Below, one piece after another: positions 37,001 to 45,957 of a stretch of 64,000 nucleotides of DNA (its first letter is position 1; every line of letters starts with the position of its first letter). Below the pieces are notes generated by a model. That model saw only the letters and a list, made by a program, of their open reading frames with translations, had not been told where the DNA came from and ran no database searches. The stretch lies in the NCBI GenBank assembly GCA_029532415.1, contig JAQOTA010000040.1, forward strand, positions 1 through 64,000, in the 5' to 3' direction. The stretch is from Marasmius tenuissimus. Lineage: Eukaryota > Basidiomycota > Agaricomycetes > Agaricales > Marasmiaceae. Made by a program: the position numbers and the translations under genes.

Positions 37001-38480
37001 CGACGTCTGTGGTCTCGATTGTGAAAGCGGCGCATTCCATACTAGTCGTTACTACTAGCTGATGTGGACCAGATAAGTTAAGAGAAGCAGATTTGGATTT
37101 GGGGTTCGGGTGGTACTAGCGAGATACTGATGCTCACTGGCTACATAGAACCAGTATTGAGCTGATGGTCACGAGTGAAGGCAGCCAGATCGCACCTTCG
37201 GACCTGCAAAACTATCCTGAGTTGTCAACTGTATTGCTAGTAGCATTCTTCCTCAGGCTCCTGACATTGCATGACCTCCAAGTAATCGAATCAGATGCCG
37301 CCTGTCGGTGTTGATGGTCAGTCAAGCTTCAAGAGGCGTTACCTCGCAGGGCTAGAAACATGCGTACCTGGAAGGCACTGGAAGCATTACCAGCTCTAGG
37401 TATGCGGTGATGTCGACCATGTTCATTGATATTGAATCTCCAGTAACGAAATACATTCATCGGTTCCTCAGGAAGGTGGGCTCAAATGAGGCCAATCCAG
37501 AACAATCTGCGATTTGCCAATATGGACCGACCCGATGCCAATGATAATAGCGGGTGGACATATGACTACAACAAAGAGAAGAGATAGCCCGCAAGCGGAC
37601 AATATCCGGGTGTGGTGCGCGCGCACGCTGCCGGAGGCCCTCGAAGCGGGGAATGAAGTGAGTAAATGTCGAAATTTTAGAAACCGTACGGTTAAAACCA
37701 GAAGGTGACTGGTGCCGTGTTGAACCGTGAAGGAGGTAAGAGAAAGTGCTTCAAAGATGGGGACTCCAGAATCGATCAAAGGAGAACGAGAAGGCAGTAG
37801 GGAGGAAACCACCCCGCCATCAGTGTTCTGCGTGCAATTCTGTGAGTGACCGAGTCTTCTCGTCCTCGTTGCTGTGATAACGGCCATCTGCTTCCACTGC
37901 GTCCAAGATAATTCCGCCGGTTCTCGTCGCTCGATGGAGTGTGATGGATGAGGTATGCAGCGTCTAATCCAGATGAGCGGTCGGCGCCAGTGTCAACAGT
38001 TCTTCATCGTATCCCGAGATGGATTCTAATTTGCGAGTCAGTACAGATTGAGCAATTTTTGGCGATTGAACATACTTTCTCACATCTCTGGAATGGCATG
38101 AATCAACGGCCACGGAAAGCACTCAAATATCTGTGGTGTCGGGTAGAATCTGTCGGTTTTGAGTCAAAACCCCAGAGGCCCTGAGGGTGATTTGTATATC
38201 TTGGTGGCCCAGCAGCTCCCATTCAAGGTCGATCTCAAATCCGAGCTCAAGATGGTCCGTAAAGAGAGGTGCTCGACCGTCTTCATGGAATGACTGGGTG
38301 AACCTGGAGTTGTACGAAGCAGACAAGAATAGGAGAAGATATGGGTCGAAAAAGAAGTGCACCGCTCGCTGAGGGCATGGCGTTGATATAGCTCGTGGTC
38401 TGAAAGAGTGTACGGAAATGACGGGAAAGGTGAGACAGCTCTGGTGACCAATTGCATCCGCTAAAAGGTGAGCCGGGCCG
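28065..38480. other. 10-kb gene-poor region between NACHT copy 1 and the mobile-element block
   Basis: I recognise no gene in this stretch. Many short overlapping open frames exist, mostly without ATG or motif. Visible structure includes: a CAT microsatellite at about 31606-31621; a TATATAAA box at 31673 followed by a CT-rich tract but no clear coding frame; an 11-bp perfect hairpin at 32983-33025; a stretch rich in GTCTGA/GTCAGTC at 33880-34200; and a 10-bp perfect hairpin at 36488-36516. The region looks like old intergenic or repeat-derived DNA. Confidence 0.4.
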
Positions 38481-39563
38481 CACAGCGTGAAATGGTGAAA
38501 AATCCCAACTGGTATATGGTCAGGGATTTGTGAGAAAACCTAACAATTCCCTGAGAATGTACTGACAAAACGCCGAATGGGAGTTTTTAAGTTTTTTCAT
38601 GCAATTTCCGGAGAATATACCAAGAATTCGCGGCTCATAGGTGCGAGGATTTGGGCCCCCAGAAAACCCGAGAATCTACTGGCCGTCGGTTTTGGCTCAC
38701 CCGTCCGCTGCTGCTCACTGCTAGGCCTGCATATACACTCGTGGTTGGAAGCAGAGGATAATATAGTATATTGAACAAACTCAGTACAGGTACTCGTGTC
38801 AAAATGAGGAATCTGGGACAAGGAAGCCTAAAACCATAACACTAATATAACAGTCGCGTATGACCACATCATCCCTAACGAGCCCCATCGCGAATGGACG
38901 TGTCCAGTGTGACCATATTCTGTGTATTCGCAGGTAATCAGGTCGTATCTAGCGAAAGAGAGCTCAGCTATCCGACTCTGGGAGTTGTAGAGGGTTGAAA
39001 CTTGAAGGTTCTCACCGAGTTATCACAACTTGATCAGCGACAAGCGTGTGATCAAGGATTTGGATCCTCAGTGACTTTGAAATGACGTGAAAACGGAGCT
39101 TTGAGGTGCACACAGCGCTGTGGGCAGTGGAGGACCTTTCAGTACTATATCTGCCCGAGACTTAAGCAATGTACGCACCTGCGAGACCCCACTACTCACC
39201 CCTATGATCTCGGCCTGATATGAACGTCGAGCAAGATTTGAACCTCTGTTAGTAGATGAAGATGGGTATGCCCTATCATTTCAAGTGTCTTCAGCGCAGT
39301 GAGTGTGGCCAGCACTCATTGCGTCGAGGACGCTTATCAATGATGTGGGGGTCTGAGGTCAAGAGGCGACGGTCACACTTGCGTAACGTGTGCCTGCTCT
39401 CAAGCAAAGTCCTGCAGGCATGTCGCGTTTTTTCAGTAAATTCTCCGCAAACGAGAATCTGAACGAGGAATTTTGGGGAACCGGTAGATTCCAGGGGTTT
39501 TCTCAGAAATTCTCACAAATACGGACAATATCCCATCCGGGATATTTTCCATTTCACGCTGTG
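38481..39563. mobile_element. 1.08-kb non-autonomous inverted-repeat transposon (CACTA-like ends)
   Basis: The left end CACAGCGTGAAATGG (38481) is repeated perfectly in inverted orientation at the right end (39549-39563). The arms stay similar for well over 60 bp with gaps (for example aaaatccc and tttgtgagaa). Both ends are flanked by the trinucleotide CCG (38478-38480 and 39564-39566), a likely 3-bp target duplication. Ends beginning CAC with a 3-bp duplication are typical of CACTA/CMC elements. The interior has no transposase frame, so this is a MITE-like or deleted derivative that would need a transposase in trans. Its ends differ from those of the 42770-51718 element beyond the first three bases, so it belongs to another family. 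Confidence 0.7.
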
Positions 39564-40020
39564 CCGTGTACGAGACTGCCACGAGTGTGAAGAGTTTCAC
39601 GAGGATCAAATTTTGTGGATCAGAAAGTATGATGACGATTGCTTGGGAGTTTCTTGGGAACAGATGCAAAGTTGGCCATCAGAGTGGGCACTCTGTGTTC
39701 GTGTGGAAGATCCAGAAAAGCAGCCGCGGAGGATTGGAGGCAGGCCTGTCCGCACTTCCCCTGCCTATGAGGCCATTAGTTCGCGAAGTACGGGGTGAAT
39801 AAAGTGGAAACGAACTTGATGGAGAAAACTCACTACATGATGTAAAGCGCCACTCGCGGTGTATAATAAAATCTAACTCGTAGGTCAAATCCTCCCAACA
39901 CTCAAGAGTGTAGCTGAAGGGTGCGGGAATCGGGGATCGGCGTTGATCGTAGGTTCCGCTCTTAGCCAGACTGCAATAGTAGGCTGAAGGAAATCTGACT
40001 CAAGAAACTATCCAACTAAG
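39564..40020. other. spacer between two repeat regions
   Basis: No gene or clear repeat is seen in this short stretch. Confidence 0.4.
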
Positions 40021-42525
40021 GTAGCTTCGCCTCTGAAACCAGTTCGGAGGTCAAAAGTGGGGTTCGGAAGAGAGGTTTATAGGGTGTTTCGGGGAGTGTA
40101 GAGTTTGTTTGGTGCTTCGGAAGTGCGTTCTTAGGCTTCAACTAGCTTCAGAACCACTCGAACAGCGAGGGGCAACAAGTCAATCAAATCAAACAATGGC
40201 AATAAGACTCCAATCAAGTCTGTCAATGACCGAAGACCAACTGTCAACGGCGAACAATATCCTCAGCCCAATTAGCTTCGGAAGTTCAACAATAGCTCAG
40301 CCAGTCAAGTCGGCGTCGCAGACAAACAATACAAAGTCAAGGTCAAGCAAGTGTTCAATGGATTTTCTAGGTTTGTGCAAACAAAGTTCTATTCCGTTCT
40401 AATGTCTCTCCAGAAGCGCTCCCGAGTCAACTGACTACCCAACAAGTGGACTAGCTTCGTATCCTCTGAATACTAATCGTACGGATTGCTTGGGGATTCT
40501 TGATGAAAACCCCACTGCTTATATACCCTAGGAGGCTCTAATTCTACCTAATTGTACAAATATCGAAGAAATCATGCCTCGGAGGCATAAACTACCTACT
40601 TTGGAATATACTTGGAGAGTTTTGTGTTTAATCTACGCTTTTGAACCCAAAGTCAAAACCAATAATTTGCTTCGGAAGTATCATCAGCCTCGAACATTCT
40701 CTAACATTCTTTTCTTCCGGGTCTCTCCTATCAATGGTTCCGTTCTCCCTATCTGCCTCCGCAGCAGTGATGCTCCGGTTCCAGACTCTTCAATCATCAT
40801 AGGTCATCCTGTTCTGTCTGCCTCCGAAGCATATACTCCCTTCATCTGAAGCAACGTACTGCCTCCGAAGTGCTAGTAGGTACCTATATTCCTCGAGTTA
40901 CCCAGCCATCCGCAGCCAGGTCGATGTCCTTTCTGTAGGTCGGATAGCTCTGACGCCCTACCATCCATATGGTCGCCCCACTATATCCAATCCTGGTACC
41001 TTAGATACCGGGTAATAGTTCAATGGTTCAGCCAGAACTCCTACTCGATTCTTCGGTACACCATTCCTTTCTTTCTCAGTCCCCTGCCTTCCAATGCAGT
41101 CAAGCGCTGCGTATGGCTACCAGCACCAACTATGCCCTTTGTACAGTCAATATCTCCATGTACGAGTACAGTGGAGGTACAGCTATGGGGCAATTCCTTT
41201 GATCACTTCTTGATCATTGTTTAGCGCCCAGTGCCTGGTTCGGATCCATGCCTCCGAAGCGCTAATTTCCTGGTTTCCGAAGTAAAATTTCCACTTCTGC
41301 GGCAAGTCCAGAGGTCAGTATAAGCAAATACTAGGTCGCCCCAGTTCCTTGCTTACTTTTTCCCCGAGCGCACTATGGCATGCTTGCACAATATTGAAGA
41401 TCACTTCCGCAACTTGCTCTATAGTAAGTCTCTCAATTTTCTAAACTCCGAGGCAGCTTGCTGACTCCCTCTTCAGAGTTGTATAAGCTCTGGTGGTATC
41501 CAGAAGACTACTCTAATAAGATCAAGGAGCGCCGCATCATCCTACCCATTCCACTCGACGCAGAACGAGAGGCTATCCTCGGAATCATCTTCCAGCATTT
41601 CTTCCTCAGTCGCCATAGATCCATCTACTGGGGCTACGTGATTCGTTACGACATGATCCAGGACGAAATCTATCTCTGCGAGGACACCTTTGACCACTTT
41701 ATTCCTCACGACGCCAGGTCTGTTATTGACATGGTCGCCGAGTCCATTGCTCGAGTTGGTTTCCTCGACTTCAAAACCGCTCGTACTCCTGGAGCCGTCA
41801 ACGCTTGGATCGACGCCGTCGTCAGCTGTGCTGAGTGCCCAGCACCTCCGAAGCTTGACTATACCAAGCTCTCGTTCTTCCAATATTCCCCTGTCATGGG
41901 TCGTTGGCTCTCTCGATCCTTTTCTTTCTATAATCCTATTTTATGCGATCCATTCTATACCGATTATCTAGATCATGAAACCTTCATTGATTCTTATTAT
42001 CCTGAAGATTCCGACGTAGATAATTACTTCGGTTGGGATGAGGTAGCTCTAGCCAATATGGATGACTAGCGTAACCTGTAGTATACCTAGTATACTTGAA
42101 TCAATCATGCCTCCGAGGCGAGGCCTCGACCTTATACCAAGCTTCTGAGGCTCGACTTAGTCTCGCTTTCCGACCATCCATGCTTCCGCGGTGACCTCCT
42201 CTGTCTATCCCTACTAGTACGGGTCTTCGTTAAGTCTGATTCTGTTATTCTAATCCTTAGTACGATGCCTCCGAGCCACTGGAGATATTCCCTTGTTATG
42301 ACTACAGGTCCTAGTCGTGCCTCCGAAGTGATACTTTTGTCAGTTATACGACTCCTACAGTTTTCAGAGATAAGGAGAGACGCCTCCGAGGCGCTATTCT
42401 TTCCTTATGCTAGGATCTGAGCCTTTTACTAGCCGCTCGGGACTCGCTCTAGTACTCGTATTACCTAGTCATTTCTTATCTGTTTTATGCTAAAATCGCA
42501 CAAAAACAAGGCTCCGAAGCTGCTT
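40021..42525. repeat. field of GCCTCCGAAGC-type palindromic motifs
   Basis: At least a dozen imperfect copies of a short palindrome (GCCTCCGAAGC, GCCTCCGAGGC or GCTTCGGAAGT forms) occur here. Examples are at about 40118, 40268, 40577, 40671, 40822, 40861, 41250, 41847, 42109, 42265, 42322, 42391 and 42511. They flank and enter the orphan gene at 41375-42069. I do not see this motif density anywhere else in the window. The zone may be one repeat element whose ends I could not define. Confidence 0.6.
41375..42069 (+). CDS. orphan protein of about 213 residues in palindrome-motif field
   Basis: ATG at 41375 (MACLHNIEDHFRNLLY). A clean 53-nt intron (41424-41476, GTAAGT...CTTCAG) joins to KLYKLWWYPEDYSNKIKERR, and the frame stays open to 42069. 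The protein is rich in aromatic and acidic residues (IYWGYVIRYDMIQDEIYLCE near the middle, DSYYPEDSDVDNYFGWDEVA near the end). It has no signal peptide, membrane segment or domain I recognise. Codon usage and the strong donor site support a real gene. It is surrounded by, and at 41847 contains, the GCCTCCGAAGC palindrome, so it probably belongs to a repeated genomic element, either as its gene or as a host gene caught in it. Confidence 0.6.
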
Positions 42526-42769
42526 TTTAATAGCAGGCGCTACAACGACCATTCCCCACAGCTCTGAACGGGGAATCCGCTCCAGAACCTCCTATGCCAT
42601 GCCGAGGGCTCTTGAGTGCACAGCAGCATCCAATGCCGGAGTTATCGACGTGAACAAAGGATCTCCCACTCAGGAGTGCTGCTCGGCTCGAGTATTGTTG
42701 CCAACTTTGTCTACACTAGGGTCACTAACGGAGTTGTGCTGCGGCCTTCGAGAATGTTGTCATTGCTGC
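42526..42769. other. left flank of the CACTA element
   Basis: Short unique-looking spacer between the palindrome field and the transposon end. No gene seen; two overlapping open frames of about 63 codons are featureless. Confidence 0.4.
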
Positions 42770-42879
42770 CACTATGGGCCCCAGAACGAGTGAAAGTCAC
42801 TCCTTGACAAAGTGATTATCACTCGTCACTTGGAAACACAGTCAGTAAGGGTGAACTTCCATAAAGAGTGAGAATTTCA

Positions 42880-43633
42880 GAGGAGTCCATGTAAGGGTAT
42901 TATAATACTTCCTTGTAATTACAAGGCAGAGCATTACAATGATTTGGCGGGCGGTTCAGGCCTTGATGCATTGTAATGGCTACCTGGCAAGCAGATATAA
43001 ATAAAATTCATGGTGACTTCAGGAGTGGAACCCTCAGCCTCTTGGTTAGCACTTATTGATTGTAGCCACCAGCAGGATTTACCAACTGAGCTATTGACCC
43101 ATGTATTGGTGCATGCTACACATGGCACTTATACCCATCCAACCCCAACCCTAAACCTAACCCCTAACCTGGGGGGTGCCCCCCCAGACCCCTGCTATTC
43201 ATATTCTCTCACCCCATACCCTAACCCTAACCCCTAAACTGGGGGCGTTCCCCCCCCCAGACCCCCCCCCTCCTAACCCGAACCCCTAACCTGGGGGGGC
43301 AAGCCCCCCAGACCCCCCAAACCTAACCTCCTAAGTTATTATAATCCAACCACAGTATTGGGTAAATATGGTGTTATAACCCAGTTGGATTAACCTCTGA
43401 ATGGGGACACCTGAATTCTTGAGGTGTTGAGTTCAACCCTTCCTGTTGCCACCACTAATTGCATTTACTTTTATTTTGACAGGTGTCACTGCATTATAAT
43501 GGACCAAGGTGCCAGAAATATAGTAACCAGGAAGTCATTACAATGCATATAGGCCCTTGACCACCAGCCAAATCATTGTAATGGCTTGCCTTGTAGTTAC
43601 AGCAATCATTATAATAACCCTACATGGTGTGTT
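42880..43633. mobile_element. foldback element with tRNA-like pol III boxes and telomere-like core
   Basis: The outer about 110 bp on each side are imperfect inverted repeats. Left ccatgtaagggtattataat and caatgatttggc face right gccaaatcattg and attataataaccctacatgg. Inside each arm lies a tRNA-like pair of pol III boxes. On the minus strand, A box TAGCTCAGTTGG is at 43093-43082 and B-like GGGTTCCACTCC at 43034-43023. On the plus strand, A-like TAACCCAGTTGG is at 43377-43388 and B-like GAGTTCAACCC at 43429-43439. The centre holds CCCTAA repeats and C-runs. The 8-mer GAATTTCA flanks both ends (42872-42879 and 43634-43641). It could be one hAT-like foldback element with an 8-bp duplication, or two head-to-head SINEs of one family. 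GAATTTCA also occurs in CACTA subterminal repeats, which weakens the duplication argument. Confidence 0.6.
43130..43335. repeat. telomere-like CCCTAA repeats and C-homopolymer core
   Basis: Interstitial (C)CCTAA repeats (ccctaaccctaacccctaa at about 43218-43236 and variants at 43145 and 43275) alternate with runs of 7-9 C or G and a recurring cctggggggg...ccccccagaccccc block. The minus strand is TTAGGG-like, the telomere repeat of most fungi, with strong G-quadruplex potential. It sits at the centre of the foldback element, far from any chromosome end visible here. Confidence 0.75.
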
Positions 43634-43641
43634 GAATTTCA

Positions 43642-45108
43642 AGTGACTCGTATACAGAGTGAGGCCAAATTGAGGACAGACCACGACTTCGAAACAGAGT
43701 GAACACAAATATCACCACCTGAAGCCAAAGTTTTCACCAACGTCACTTGGTGCGGCACTTTGACCTCACTCTGTTTTCGCAACATGGGATCGGTGCCGTT
43801 GGGCTATAAAACACGGTATATGTGCCCAATGTCCTCCCAACACCCCTTTGTCTAAATCCATCATGAACAGGCTTGTTCCTTCACTTAGGTGACAGAGCCT
43901 TTCCATCAACTATTGTTCCAAGGCTACCACGGCAAGAACACTCGAGGCGACACTATACCTCACTATACAGCAACGATTCCGACGACATTGGGTAAGGCTA
44001 TCTTGCGGAGTCGGACTGTTACCAGCTGCCGTCATGCCTGCACACTATGAGCCCAAGGCCGGGTTGAATTGAGTGGGTTGCGCCCTGGTTTTGCCGATTC
44101 AGTGCCTTTTCTAGTAGAAAGCTATTGAAACTGAAAGTCAGTATTTTTAACGATGTACTAGGGAACCTTGTGAAATCAATGTTCATGCACCCTTTCACTA
44201 GAAAACGAGGGGAAAACTATCCGATGCCCAATATGGCAGGCCACCGCCTTGCAAAACAACCATCAACACGGTCGACTGCGTCGAGTGCACGAGCCTCAAG
44301 CGAGCACCGGTGCACGTGTGCACATGTTGATTTGACTATGGTCAGTTACTTAGCTCGGGCTCATGTCCATTGACGACACATGCTATATCTTGAACAGCTA
44401 GCTCACTTTCTGGGTCAAGCTCATGGCTACTTTCAACATTAGGCAGTTTGCGCGGCTCGACAAGTGTGCGAAAGCATTGCGTAATACGAACCTGTTCGAG
44501 ATTGGGCCTTTTTTACGTTGCGTGAGGCCATCAACACTGGCCAGTTCTGCATACATCCCGCACCAGAAATTGTTCTCGCACAGCAGAAATCAATTCAGAG
44601 AGACGCAGAAACACTTTGTAACACTGAAAATGGCTATTCCCTTCCAGTAATCTCATGATAGAGGTGGACTCGAGCACGAACAATATGGCTGGTGACGTCA
44701 CAGGTAAATTCTTGCTGATCTATAGCCCCTCCTGGTCAAGAGACTGGCTTCTCATGATATCTTTAATGGTCCGGAGACTCAACCACATCTTTCTGAGGGA
44801 TTTTGGACCAGGAGAGAGTCCTTCAGAAGGAAAATATGCGTGAGCTTGAAGGTGGTCTCACGCAACGCAAAAAAGGCCAAATCTCGAACAAGTTCGTATT
44901 ACGCAATGTTTTCGCACACTTGTTGAGCCACGCAAACTGCCTATTGAACTTCAATCTCCACACCCACACACCCTGATCCAGTCGCGTTGTGATCAACGTG
45001 TATCACCAATACGGACAATGCTCGCGTGAATTTCACTAGGTATGTCTGTTGATTGTGTATATAAGAGCTCGCAACTGACAACACTCTCTACTTAAGCCAT
45101 TCCACGAC
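43642..45108. other. left internal region of the CACTA element
   Basis: Subterminal repeats (to about 43780) are followed by a TATA-like box (ctataaaa, about 43804) and an ATG at 43863 that opens only MNRLVPSL before a possible splice donor. I cannot build a gene from it; it may be the first exon of a transposon transcript. A TATATAAG box at 45058-45065 belongs to the next gene. Confidence 0.4.
45058..45065 (+). promoter_or_regulatory. TATA box of coiled-coil gene
   Basis: TATATAAG 44 bp before the ATG at 45109. Position and sequence suit a core promoter. Confidence 0.45.
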
Positions 45109-45864
45109 ATGTTCTCAGACATCCACATGCAGCCTCCAGACTTTCTATCCGACGACTTGCCTTCAGTTTCAAGCTGCAACAGCAGCGAGATTAATGAAAA
45201 AGGCTGGCTGGACACAGAGGACTTGTACAACAGAGACCGCATGCACACTGATGTCGATTTCGAGAGTACCAGGTGAGTTGTGTAGACAAAAGCGGGCATT
45301 CTTCTTGCTAAATTACAAGTCTCCAGTTCTGAACTTGACCTCGACTCTCGAATGTTCCTTTTGGATCATATTGAAGAATGCAACCATCACACGGCTACCC
45401 CAGTCTCCGATTCAGATGGTGATGCAACCGTTTGTGCTGATGAAGCTGAAGTGTGCGTGATCTTGGGGTTTGGTCAAAGGTACAAGCCATACTATTATCA
45501 ACACTAACATCCTTGCTAATCCAAACCCTTGTATATCTATAGTACTAGTCCGTTCATCAAGATCAACCAGGAACACTATATCAGGGAGCTTGACGCGCAG
45601 CATGCAATTCAAGATATCAGATACGAGAATGAGTGTCAACTCCGCAGGCTCCATCATGACAACGATATACGTGTGGCCAACCTCGAGCGTGAAGTATCGC
45701 GTCTTCAGGAACAGCTCGGACTCTGGCGCAAGCTTGCAGTGACAGTTGTGGAGGGCACAGATAGAGATGTTCAGAAGTGGATAGGGTGCTTGAATGATGC
45801 CATGCTCTGGGGTATCGAGGAAATGGACATACCGCAGGCATTCAGTGACGACGTCTGTGACTGA
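45109..45864 (+). CDS. small acidic coiled-coil protein carried in the CACTA element
   Basis: Three exons join in frame. Exon 1 starts MFSDIHMQPPDFLSDDLPSV and contains INEKGWLDTEDLYNRDRMHT. A GTGAGT...TCCAG intron leads to SSELDLDSRMFLLDHIEECN. A second GTGCGT...TATAG intron leads to SPFIKINQEHYIRELDAQHA. The C-terminal third is a predicted coiled coil (DIRVANLEREVSRLQEQLGL with leucine heptads), then TVVEGTDRDVQKWIGC and the end FSDDVCD at 45864. About 190 residues, acidic, no domain I recognise. It lies tail to tail with the transposase gene (ending 45958) inside the same transposon, so it may be an accessory protein, as plant CACTA elements have TnpA-like DNA-binding partners. That role is inferred from position only. 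Confidence 0.6.
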
Positions 45865-45957
45865 AAGGCTCTTGGTACTATTGTTTTTGAATACTTTTCA
45901 GATTCTATCTTCTGTTTGTCAGAATATACATATCATTATAAGTCTACATGTCATCAG

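Noticed and set aside
39215..39320. tRNA-like B box (minus-strand GGTTCAAATC) near 39237
   Set aside because: No acceptable A box or cloverleaf could be drawn upstream. It lies inside the 38481-39563 element, so it is probably chance.
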